43,641 nt of DNA from Granulicella sp. L46 (lineage in GTDB: Bacteria; Acidobacteriota; Terriglobia; Terriglobales; Acidobacteriaceae). This document shows, piece by piece, positions 24,459 through 32,482 of this stretch. The notes under the pieces are model-generated. The model had not been told where the DNA came from. It ran no database searches and worked only from the letters and a program-made list of their open reading frames with translations. Positions within the stretch are counted from its first letter, which is position 1. Every line of letters starts with the position of its first letter. Location of the stretch: positions 1,131,594-1,175,234 of the forward strand of contig NZ_LMUT01000012.1 in the NCBI RefSeq assembly GCF_009765785.1, written 5' to 3'. The translations under genes and the position numbers were made by a program.

Positions 24459-25100
24459 TTAGTGCGCGGGTGTCGCCTCAGGAAACTTCCAGCTGCCATT
24501 CAGGATCTCGGTGCGGGGACGATAGAGTCGCACCATGTAGTTCCAGCCGGGCATGATGGGGAGGCAGTTGGGAATCTTGCCGTCGCACCCGCCGAATTGT
24601 ATGGAGACGGAGCCGTCGGTGTCTTCTTTCGCGGTAAGGTTGTTCAGCGAATAGGCGTTGTATGGATTCTGTTCGAAGTACCCCTTCTCGTTGTACAGGC
24701 TGATGGACCAGAAGCCATCGACGGGGACATCTTTCACATGCAGCCGATAGATGGTCTTGCCATCGTTCTTTGCGGGGACGACATTGAGATAGAGGGCATC
24801 TTTTTCAGGGTTGCCGCCCACGCAGATGCCGAGCCGATGAGATGCCTGATGGGATCTACCTGGTTTTGGGGACCGAACATCCCCTTGGTATCGGGTAGTC
24901 CTTCGGCGAGGACGAGCAAGGCTCCGCGCACCTTCTTCTGACTGACGAGGTCCCACTGGGGAGGTTCGAACTTGCCCGCATCTTTTTGAGTCAGTGTGAT
25001 GGCATCCTGCAGTGCTTGAACTTCCTTGAGGTCCTGCGGATTCTGCGGATCGATGAGGGTGCGGATGGCCAGGATAACGTATCTCGTGCCCATCTGATCC
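24459..25100 (-). pseudogene. Broken DUF1254/DUF1214-family gene, remnant 1 (N-terminus lost, frameshift)
   Basis: The C-terminal part is an intact DUF1214 domain: YRLHVKDVPVDGFWSISLYN, then QFGGCDGKIPNCLPIMPGWNY and ending SWKFPEATPAH. The part before it (GTRYVILAIRTLIDPQNPQD, then VDPIRHLIGSASAW) continues the same family in another frame. The join is at about 24817-24820: restoring one G to a TGGG run gives SASAWGGNPEKDALY, as in intact homologues. Homology stops near 25100. The upstream 25101-25660 stretch is open in places but is not recognisable, so the N-terminal DUF1254 domain is gone. Intact members are periplasmic proteins of poorly known function. Confidence 0.8.
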
Positions 25101-25668
25101 CACGGTGCGCGCGCTGCAGTGTTGAGGATCAAGCGCGACCGGGCGCCCATCGGAGCCTGGCTCGATGCACTTGACTCCCGCGCACCTAAGAACGTCGTCG
25201 TGGTTGCCATGGCCAACAAGCTTGCACGGATTGCGTGGGCTGTCCTGTCCAGCGGCAACGATTACAGGCCAGCAGCTGTTCCCGCGTAACGGTGCGGAAA
25301 AGACGCCTTCGGCTTGGAACCGCTGCGCGCTCCCACTTTCCCGCACCACCACGACGACTAAAGTTTTCCCCACCGAAGTCTGCACGGAGTAGCAACGACG
25401 AAAGAACAGTCCCAACGGCGTGGCCGCAGCCTGATCCTGAAAATGGTCTTCAACGACCGACCGACTTTGAAGGACGGACACGCGCGCAACTCATCCTGGC
25501 CAGGAGAACTAGTCTCCAACTAAAGGCCGTATACATTTGCGCAGACTTGTCTTCCCGTCCAAACTTCCCCTTGCAGTCCTGCGGCGGACCATACATTTTC
25601 GGGAGGCGGCTATCTCGGTCTATCCAGGAGCTTGCAAATCACTCGCTTCTCTGATCGTTCCTTGCGGA

Positions 25669-26261
25669 TTAGCGCACTCTGGCAACAACGGGTAGAGTCC
25701 AGGCGCCACTTAGAGCATCCTCGCCGGGCCAATATGCACGAATACACAGAACAGGGTCTTCCTTCGGCGCGGGAAGCCAATTGGCGCGCTTATCACCAAC
25801 GGATCGGCTTGTACATAGATGGTGAGAGAGCCCTCGCGCGCAGTAACGAGAGTCTTGTTTTTGGTACCGCCCGAGTAACGTCTATCTCGTTGGCCGAGAA
25901 GAAGTGGTACTGGTTATATGAAGTGAGTGTCCAAAACCCTTTGACCGGGGGAAGCTTGCCACCGGCGAACGTCACCGCATAGGCGTGGCCACCGTTGAGT
26001 TGCTGCCCGGTACCGTCTGCATTCTGATAAAGGTATTTGGTCTCGCGGACGGTGTTTACGAGGATGTGGGCCTTTGCCGCTGCGGTACGGCTGTAATAAT
26101 CCGTGCCAAACGCCGCGCCATTGCTGATCGTGGTCCAGTTATAGGGCAATGAAAGGCGGCAATTATGAAACTGAAATAGGGGCGTCACGACGTTCTTATC
26201 GGCATCGAGAGCTGGCGCGACCAGAGCTGCACGGAGCTGCGGATCCTGGCCCAGCGCGGAG
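25669..26261 (-). pseudogene. Broken DUF1254/DUF1214-family gene, remnant 2 (two frameshifts, N-terminus lost)
   Basis: Three frames joined in order give one DUF1254-family C-terminal half. The first reads GAAFGTDYYSRTAAAKAHIL, then LPPVKGFWTLTSYNQYHFFS, then NEID. The second reads RYSGGTKNKTLVTAREGSLTIYVQADP. The third reads NWLPAPKEDPVLCIRAYWPG and ends SGAWTLPVVARVR. Single-base losses near 25881 and 25784 explain both breaks. The N-terminal domain is missing, and the remnant starts directly after the stop codon of the amidohydrolase gene. It is a different subfamily from remnant 1, so these are two decayed genes rather than one split gene. Confidence 0.8.
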
Positions 26262-26269
26262 CTTTTCTA

Positions 26270-27301
26270 TTAAAGGTGAAGCAGGCCTTCGGCATTCTTG
26301 TGTGCGATCTTTTCTTTATCTTCATGACTGATCGGCAGCGACTCAAGGAAGCGTCGCGCACCCGCCATGGTGAGGTAGGGATAGTCGACGGAGTACAGGA
26401 TTCGTTCAGCACCAACTACCGAATGAATAAATTGAAAATGAGGCAGGTTCATCATGCCGCTCGGGGTAACGTACACATGCTCTTTGAACGTGCCTGTGAT
26501 TGATTTCGACAATCCTGTCATTTCCTGGGGCATCGTGTCATCGAGGCGTTGCAAGTAGAACGGGACCATCTCTCCCCAATGGCCGCTGATCACCTGCAGG
26601 TTTGGGAACTGGTCAAACTTCTTCGATAGAAGCACTCGCAATAGGTGAACGCCTGCTTCGTTGTGCCAACCCCAACCGAATAAGGACAGTCGAGCCGTCA
26701 CCTCCGTGTCCAGGCCCCCATAGTAAGGGATTTGCACTTGCGGCAGGGGGTACCCAGGGTGCATATAGATGGGGACGCGAAGTTCGTTCAATTTAGCCAG
26801 GACCGGCTCAAACTGCGGATCATCCAGAAACACCCCAGCCGGACGCCCGATCAGGAGGGTTCCGACAAAGCCGAGATCTTTCACCGCACGCTCAAGTTCA
26901 GCGGCAGCGGCCTCCGGGTGTTGCCAGGGAAGAGCGGCAAATCCTTGGAAGCGCGTGGGCGCCGCCTGAACCTTTTCAGCGAGTTTGTCATTTGCTCTCC
27001 GCGTCAGGTCGATTGCTTCGTCGGGGGGCGCGTCCTGCGCGGGATTGCTGTAGGAAAGAACCTGCATGTCGATTGCATGCTTGTCCATCTGCGCAATGCG
27101 TTCTTCGCCTGTTTCCAGCAGGAGCCCATTTGTGGTCCGAAAATCCAGGCCCATGGGAAGCTTGTCGTCCCCGTCGTCAAGACTTCCTCGGAAGCTTGTA
27201 CCGACCTCGGTGAAGTAGGCGGCATTCGCTTGCTGCTTGGCTTGGCCTGCCTTGAACAATCCCTGATCGCCGATATGCTCTTCAACAGTGATAATTCTCA
27301 T
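26270..27301 (-). CDS. Amidohydrolase-2/ACMSD-like metal-dependent hydrolase or decarboxylase
   Basis: A 343-residue TIM-barrel enzyme of the amidohydrolase-2 family, which includes gamma-resorcylate decarboxylase and ACMSD. The N-terminal TVEEHI replaces the usual H-x-H metal motif, as in the resorcylate decarboxylase group. Further metal or catalytic candidates are the histidine in IYMHPGYP, ISGHWGEMVPFY, and the aspartate in LYSVDYPY near the C-terminus. These features favour an aromatic-acid decarboxylase or a related hydrolase; the substrate is not known. It looks intact, unlike its neighbours. It is divergent from the small gene at 27481. Confidence 0.8.
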   Translation of the reverse strand: MRIITVEEHIGDQGLFKAGQAKQQANAAYFTEVGTSFRGSLDDGDDKLPMGLDFRTTNGLLLETGEERIAQMDKHAIDMQVLSYSNPAQDAPPDEAIDLTRRANDKLAEKVQAAPTRFQGFAALPWQHPEAAAAELERAVKDLGFVGTLLIGRPAGVFLDDPQFEPVLAKLNELRVPIYMHPGYPLPQVQIPYYGGLDTEVTARLSLFGWGWHNEAGVHLLRVLLSKKFDQFPNLQVISGHWGEMVPFYLQRLDDTMPQEMTGLSKSITGTFKEHVYVTPSGMMNLPHFQFIHSVVGAERILYSVDYPYLTMAGARRFLESLPISHEDKEKIAHKNAEGLLHL

Positions 27302-27480
27302 CGATTGCTCCTACTGAAACATGTTTGCTGCCTGGACGTTTTCACACAAACGTGTGATGCTTCTTCGAGGTTGCTCGGCATCTATTCCTCTCGAGGGCAT
27401 GCAGAAAACGCTATATCGGCTAGTCCCTTTATGCCGTGCTAAGTTGCATCCTATACATCAGTACTGAGGAGGAGCTCGAA

Positions 27481-27669
27481 ATGGGTAAAGAGGGCCAGGT
27501 CGAAACGCAGAGTTCGATGACGAAGTTTATTTTCTACGCAACCATCGTCTCGGGATGTGTTGCTGCTTACTTGATGTATCGCCGGGGAGAGTCGCTTGGT
27601 ACGATTGCCCGCCGGACCATCACCAACCCGGTAGGTTCGTTGGTGACGGAAGTGAAAAGCGCTGTCTAA
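27481..27669 (+). CDS. Small 62-residue single-span membrane protein
   Basis: ATG at 27481 follows GAGGAGGAGCTCGAA, a strong ribosome binding site. The product has a polar N-terminus, one hydrophobic span (FIFYATIVSGCVAAYLMY, about residues 16-33), then a basic, inside-facing stretch (RRGESLGTIARRTI) and ends EVKSAV. I do not recognise a family. Its stop is directly followed, in the same frame, by the remnant of a CocE-type hydrolase. Confidence 0.6.
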   Translation: MGKEGQVETQSSMTKFIFYATIVSGCVAAYLMYRRGESLGTIARRTITNPVGSLVTEVKSAV

Positions 27670-28011
27670 GCGCGGTGGAGGAGCCCCACTGAGCGAGACA
27701 AGAAGATCTATTTGCCCTCCCACCCGCTGTCGACCAACGAGGTGCCCGCTCGTAGTTTCGATCGCGTCGAGAAGCTGTCGCCGGGCGAAATCGCCGAAAT
27801 TGAAATCGAGCTGATGCTGATCGGTCTCATGTTATACCCCGGCGAGCAATTGCACTTTGTGATCAGTTCAAGAAACCTTCTGGGAACGCTGATGCCTGCG
27901 ATCGAAGAGTATGTCGGCGCGAACAGTGGCCAGCACGTAATCCATACGGGCGGCGAACGCCCGTGTCATTTGGGAACTGCCCATTCAAATGGCGGGATAA
28001 ACTATTCGAAC
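27670..28011 (+). pseudogene. C-terminal remnant of a CocE/NonD-type hydrolase
   Basis: The translation (SFDRVEKLSPGEIAEIEIEL, then LYPGEQLHFVISSRNLLG and SGQHVIHTGG) is the C-terminal jelly-roll end of CocE/NonD (X-Pro dipeptidyl-peptidase C-terminal-like) hydrolases. The catalytic domain is absent; upstream lies the stop of the small membrane-protein gene. The remnant has lost its own stop codon and runs in frame into the alpha/beta hydrolase that starts at 28012, giving one 412-residue open frame from 27712. Confidence 0.75.
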
Positions 28012-28950
28012 ATGAATGGCGCGGACAACGAACTGATCCTTCCTGATGGCAGGAAACTCTGTTATGCCGAGTACGGAGACCCGAATGGCTTGCCTGTGTT
28101 TTACTTCCACGGCGCGCCGTCGTCACGCCTTGAACCTGAAATGTTCGGAGACGAGTTGTCGTCCTCAGGGCTTCGGATCATTGCGCCGGATCGACCGGGA
28201 ATTGGCCGCTCCGATTGGCAGGAATCACGATCTTTCACTAACTGGGCAGAGGATATCGAGAATCTCGCCGATCATCTTGGTTGGGAAACTTTCGCGCTAC
28301 TGGGGAACTCCGGAGGGGGACCTTATGTAGCGGCCTGCGCGGCTCTGCTACCAGAGAGGGTGACGGCCGCTGTCGTCGTCTCGGGTGGTTGGAGGATGGA
28401 CGCGCCAGAGGTAAAGGCGAATCTGCCATTCGTCAACCGACTCTTCTGGATTCTGGCTCGCCGCTTTCCTCTGGGGTTGCGACTGCTGCTTACAACCATG
28501 AGGAAGTCCGGCTCTAGCGTTCAACCCGATTTACCTTCGGAAGCGGATCTCAAGAGACTCCAGGTCAGGTTGCCGGCACCCGATGTGGCGGCTCTCTCAG
28601 TCCCTGGCCGAATGAAGGCAACCTCCGCGAGCATCGCGGAAGCTTTGTCCCGTGGGACAAAAGGTGAAGCGTGGGAAGCGCGCATGTATGTTCATCCGTT
28701 CAGCTTTGATCACACGAGGATTCGTGTGCCATTTAGCGCTTTTCATGGTGGGTTAGATCGTAATGTTCCGCTGGCCTTGGTTGAGGCCTACGTCGCGCAG
28801 ATCCCGAACGCCACGCTCAAAGTATGGCCTGAGGATGGGCATCTGTCTGCTCCATGTAATCACATTTCTGAGGTTTTCGAAGTCATCAGGAAATCATCCA
28901 CCGAACATTCTGGAAGAGTCGAGCTCATCTCGCCACAGTTGGGTGAGTGA
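28012..28950 (+). CDS. Alpha/beta-fold hydrolase
   Basis: A 312-residue protein when started at the internal ATG 28012 (MNGADNELILPDGRKLCYAEYG). It has the alpha/beta-hydrolase core: oxyanion region YFHGAPSSRLE, then IAPDRPGIGRSDW, the nucleophile elbow GNSGGGPYV with the catalytic serine, an acid candidate in FHGGLDRNVP and the catalytic histidine in WPEDGHLS. The sequence resembles hydrolases annotated as haloalkane dehalogenase-like or proline iminopeptidase-like; the substrate is unknown. In this genome the frame is open further upstream because a CocE remnant is fused to it. Which start is used is not certain. It converges on the GH127 gene and shares a hairpin terminator with it. Confidence 0.8.
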   Translation: MNGADNELILPDGRKLCYAEYGDPNGLPVFYFHGAPSSRLEPEMFGDELSSSGLRIIAPDRPGIGRSDWQESRSFTNWAEDIENLADHLGWETFALLGNSGGGPYVAACAALLPERVTAAVVVSGGWRMDAPEVKANLPFVNRLFWILARRFPLGLRLLLTTMRKSGSSVQPDLPSEADLKRLQVRLPAPDVAALSVPGRMKATSASIAEALSRGTKGEAWEARMYVHPFSFDHTRIRVPFSAFHGGLDRNVPLALVEAYVAQIPNATLKVWPEDGHLSAPCNHISEVFEVIRKSSTEHSGRVELISPQLGE

Positions 28951-29008
28951 TCCATCGCAGAGCTACTTTCCTCCAGCACCTTCCGTTGTGAAAGCGACGG
29001 TCCGGTGG

Positions 29009-29037
29009 GCTAGCGGCCAATTTAGCTGGCCGCTAGC
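29009..29037. terminator. Strong hairpin between convergent genes
   Basis: GCTAGCGGCCA (29009-29019) and TGGCCGCTAGC (29027-29037) form a perfect 11-bp stem with a 7-nt loop. It lies between the ends of the alpha/beta hydrolase (28950) and GH127 (29069) genes, which point at each other. No long T run follows on either strand, so it is a bidirectional terminator or 3' stabiliser by position. Confidence 0.6.
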
Positions 29038-29068
29038 TGATGCGCGAAACTGTGGGCACGCTGGTGCC

Positions 29069-31117
29069 CTACGTTTTCACCGTCGGAAAGATCGTCACGC
29101 GCAACTCCGTTGATCCGTAAGGGACTAAGGTAAGCTCCTCCACCTCTTGGCTGAGCTTGCTGACGCCCAACTCCGGCAAGGGCGGCGTAAATTTCTGCGC
29201 GGGATTGTCTGGATTGATTTGTAGCTGCCAGTTCTCGATCCTGCGGGCGCGAACGGTCAGCGTGGTCGGCGGATTTTCCCAAGGGCCGAGATTTTCACTC
29301 GCATCGTCTGGCCGCCGCTTGAAATCGATCCCTCTGGTTGGCTGAGTTGGATCCAAGGCAAGGCCGTAGTTCCAATCACTCATCGGCGTTGCTTCCCAAC
29401 TGGGAAAATCCGCGGTCGTGTACTTCTCCTCGACGACGGCTTTCCAATTTGCCTTGATCGCCAGGGAGTAAACCAGTGGGCCATGTTCCAGGCCGACGCC
29501 TCCTTGCGGCCAACGGGTCAAGGCCGTCTGCATCGGGAGAGTCAGGGTTAGTGTGTCGCCGGGATTGAACGTACGCCGCACAACAAGAAATCCTTTCGTT
29601 GTTGGTTGCGCGCTCGTAGGAACACCAGTCACGGTCAACTTCGGGTTCTGGCACCAGGCTGGAATCCTTAGTGAAAGCGGGAAGTTTACTGCGCGGCTCA
29701 CACGAAGGGTGAAGTGAATCTTGTCGTCGAAGGGATAACTCGTCGTTTGTTCAATCTCGACCGGTTCGTTCCCTGCCCCCACATTTGCCCTGACCGTTGA
29801 AGGCCCGTAGAGCACTGCCGCCAAGCCCCCGTCTGCGGTCTGCATCCACATGCGGGTCGTGTAGTTCGGGAAGATGCGATGTACATTGCCGCCGCAGCAG
29901 GCTACGCGCTTTCCCGGGTTCGGCTGATAGGCCATCTTGAAGCCGCCAAGGCCCTTCAAGTGATGATCGGAGTTAAGAGTCGCGAGGAATTGATTTGGGC
30001 AGGACATATATTGCAGCGCCTTCCAATCTTTCTTGATCGCCCCAGGCGCGGCGTTGAAGCAAGCCCGCTCGATGCGATCAGCCCATACCGCATCACCAGT
30101 CGCCATCAATTGGTAGCCCCATGACCAGGTGTGGTCGGCAATGTCGCAGGTCTCATGCATGTCGAGCGAGGTGACCGTGGCGTAGAACTCGGAGGTAGAT
30201 GGAATGCCGTCGATCAACATGTGGTGATCGAAGATTCGTCGCTCGGCCGCCTCGGCAAACTTCAGATACTCTTCCTTGCCGGTGTAGAGACAGAGGACGG
30301 CCGGAAGCTTAATCGTCTCCGCATAGGTGACACCGTGCGCGTCAATCGGCGTGGCAGCATAGACGCGCAGCGGTGATAAATCGCCGTGAAGCTCGTCGCC
30401 GGCCACCTTCATGAAAGCTGCCCAGGAGTTTTCTGCTAGAGCAAGTAGGCGCGGGTCGCCGGTACGCGCATAACACCAGAGGATTGACTCGATATTGGTG
30501 ATGTTGCGCTCTGGAGTGCCGTACGAGGCTTGATCGTTGAGGTAATGCTTGCGCATCGCATTGGCGATGTCTTTGCCAGATGCTCTCTTCAACGGCGATG
30601 AAGTGTCGGCGCAGGCTGTCAAGCTGCGAAAGAAGACGGCTTGCGGCCAGCGATGATTATCACCCTTCGGATCCTTGAAGAGCTGTGGTCCAAGATATCC
30701 GTCCGTGTCAGGGTGGGTCAGCGTGTAGTTGATCGTCGTCCAAACCTGCTCCATGAGCGCCTCGTCTTCCAACACCAATGCGAGCCGCGCCGCGCCGTCA
30801 ACCCAATAGCCCCGCTGCTCCCAAGGGAACCACGATTGTCCTGGCTTTATCGATTCATCCTTCTCCTCGCCCGCCCAATAGGCTCCCGTAAACGGCCATG
30901 AGACCTGCGGAAGTTTCGAGCCGAGTTGAACTGCCTGCTTCTCAAGCATGCCGCGCAGCCAACCGTCCGGCCGCACAGCACCGGGAGCTAATTCGCGCAG
31001 TTGTGCGTGGGGAGTCTGCTGTTCTCCCTCCAGGATCGAACCCGTACCCATCAGCATTGCGGAACTGATGATCGCGAGTCTCAGAAACTCACGCCGACTC
31101 AGTTCATTCGGTTCCAT
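29069..31117 (-). CDS. GH127 beta-L-arabinofuranosidase-like enzyme (DUF1680), Tat-exported
   Basis: A 682-residue glycoside hydrolase that would remove beta-L-arabinofuranose from plant polymers. A twin-arginine signal (SRREFLRLAIISSAMLMG) opens the protein. The GH127 active site is visible: HETCDIADH gives the Glu-x-Cys pair, and VACCGGNVHRIFPN gives the Cys-Cys pair that with it binds zinc and supplies the cysteine nucleophile in characterised members. WFPWEQRGYWVDGAARLALV is a conserved N-terminal segment. I chose the ATG at 31117 (MEPNELSRREF), which puts the Tat motif at the N-terminus; an in-frame start at 31138 adds seven residues. It is the last gene of the minus-strand receptor group. 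Confidence 0.88.
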   Translation of the reverse strand: MEPNELSRREFLRLAIISSAMLMGTGSILEGEQQTPHAQLRELAPGAVRPDGWLRGMLEKQAVQLGSKLPQVSWPFTGAYWAGEEKDESIKPGQSWFPWEQRGYWVDGAARLALVLEDEALMEQVWTTINYTLTHPDTDGYLGPQLFKDPKGDNHRWPQAVFFRSLTACADTSSPLKRASGKDIANAMRKHYLNDQASYGTPERNITNIESILWCYARTGDPRLLALAENSWAAFMKVAGDELHGDLSPLRVYAATPIDAHGVTYAETIKLPAVLCLYTGKEEYLKFAEAAERRIFDHHMLIDGIPSTSEFYATVTSLDMHETCDIADHTWSWGYQLMATGDAVWADRIERACFNAAPGAIKKDWKALQYMSCPNQFLATLNSDHHLKGLGGFKMAYQPNPGKRVACCGGNVHRIFPNYTTRMWMQTADGGLAAVLYGPSTVRANVGAGNEPVEIEQTTSYPFDDKIHFTLRVSRAVNFPLSLRIPAWCQNPKLTVTGVPTSAQPTTKGFLVVRRTFNPGDTLTLTLPMQTALTRWPQGGVGLEHGPLVYSLAIKANWKAVVEEKYTTADFPSWEATPMSDWNYGLALDPTQPTRGIDFKRRPDDASENLGPWENPPTTLTVRARRIENWQLQINPDNPAQKFTPPLPELGVSKLSQEVEELTLVPYGSTELRVTIFPTVKT

Positions 31118-31179
31118 AGGAGCTTTGCTCTCCACCACGATCTCCTTCTGTATCCGGTTCTCGGTCCGTTCATAAATTA

Positions 31180-32349
31180 CTAATGCAGCGAATCACCCGG
31201 ACGTTCGGGGTAGCCCGTGTCATCGAGTATCTGGACTGCGGTGGCGGGACCGTAATTGGCCCAGTCCTGCATGACCCAAACGACCTTTTTGTCGCGCGTT
31301 ACTTCGACTAGCTGAGGACCCTGCTGGTGGCCGCCGCGCGAGCAGACGATAGTGTCGCCGTTATCGAGGCGGGTGACGGATTGTGCGTTGCCATACCAAA
31401 ACTGCGGGGGAATGTCGTCCTTGGTGAGTTCCCAGACGGTTTCGCCTTTGGGGTTTACTTCGCGTTGGAGGACGGCCTGCTCCGAGGTGATGAGGGTGTT
31501 GCCGTTCTTGAGGCGAATAGCGGCCCAAGGGTGGGGGATGTCATAGCTCCAAATCTCTTTGAAGTCTTTGTCGTACTCGACTACACGGCCCATGGAGAGG
31601 AAGCTTGCGAGGTAAGTGCCCTGCGCAGTGATGCGGACACGGCGAAACTGAGGGTGGATGGACTTCACGTCAGTATAAGAGGGCGAAGGCAGTTGGCGAT
31701 CCACCTCGACCCCCTTGGTGTGGATGTTGACGATCATCAGGCGGGGACCCGGCAGGCCGTTGAGAACGAACATCACCTTGTTAAAGCCGATGGGCTGGCA
31801 GGTGTGAATCTCAGTTCCACGGGGCGCATCGTAACGCCAGACGATCTGCTTGCGGGGCGTAATCTCCGCAATATAGTACATGCGCGTAAAGAGTATGTTT
31901 CCATTCGAGAGCATCCAAACGTCGTCGTACTCGTTGCCGCCGCCGGTGGAGTATGTCCACTGAGTCTTGCCGTGATTGATGAGGTACATCTTGTTGTACC
32001 CCTCACCGATGTAAAGCATAGGACGCTGCGAGGCACCCTTGTCAGGAAGGCCAGTCAGCGTGGGAGATTTGGCGACAAGCGGGTCAACCGGCTCTTCTTC
32101 AGGACCGAGCACAGGCACATTGGCTGCGCTGAAGCGGTGGAGCTGCTTGACGACAGGCTTGGCGCCCGAACCTGTGGCGCGCATCGCAGGCAGCGGCGAA
32201 GGGTAGGAATCAAGAATGGGCGCGGGAGGCGTTGGGTGGGTATTCGACCCGCTCTGTGCTTGCGCGGTCAGAGCAAGAAGAGGAAGCAGGATTGTGGCTG
32301 TTGCGATGAAGATACGGGCCGGCGATAGAGCGGATGTTTTTTGAAACAC
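31180..32349 (-). CDS. Secreted beta-propeller protein (arylsulfotransferase/PQQ-like), function unknown
   Basis: A 389-residue exported protein with a signal peptide (IFIATATILLPLLALTAQAQ). The mature part has repeated blade-like units: MYLINHGKTQWTYSTGGGNEYDD, GNILFTRMYYIAEITPRKQIVWRYDAP, VVEYDKDFKEIWSYDIPHPWAAIRLKNGNTLIT and GDTIVCSRGG. Such Trp-x-(Y/F) blades with N-G-N-x-L resemble arylsulfotransferase or PQQ-type propellers, but I see no complete catalytic set. The start is a GTG at 32349. It lies between GH28 and GH127 genes and is probably co-transcribed with them, so it may bind or modify the same glycan. Confidence 0.7.
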   Translation of the reverse strand: MFQKTSALSPARIFIATATILLPLLALTAQAQSGSNTHPTPPAPILDSYPSPLPAMRATGSGAKPVVKQLHRFSAANVPVLGPEEEPVDPLVAKSPTLTGLPDKGASQRPMLYIGEGYNKMYLINHGKTQWTYSTGGGNEYDDVWMLSNGNILFTRMYYIAEITPRKQIVWRYDAPRGTEIHTCQPIGFNKVMFVLNGLPGPRLMIVNIHTKGVEVDRQLPSPSYTDVKSIHPQFRRVRITAQGTYLASFLSMGRVVEYDKDFKEIWSYDIPHPWAAIRLKNGNTLITSEQAVLQREVNPKGETVWELTKDDIPPQFWYGNAQSVTRLDNGDTIVCSRGGHQQGPQLVEVTRDKKVVWVMQDWANYGPATAVQILDDTGYPERPGDSLH

Positions 32350-32482
32350 GGGATTCTCTTCTGTAAGGACGTAGTGGATATATCGGTCGAAGCGCTATTA
32401 GCCGTTGAGCCAGGCTTCAGCTAAAATAGTTGGCCTCTCAGCATCGGCCGCACCTCTCATCGCGATAGATACGCGGAAAGGT

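Noticed and set aside
25101..25660. Insertion sequence remnant between the two DUF1254/DUF1214 pseudogenes
   Set aside because: The stretch separates two unrelated breakpoints, but no terminal repeats or transposase motif could be found.
31327..32328. 333-codon plus-strand frame opposite the propeller gene
   Set aside because: No domain or signal is seen, whereas the minus-strand product has a signal peptide and blade repeats.
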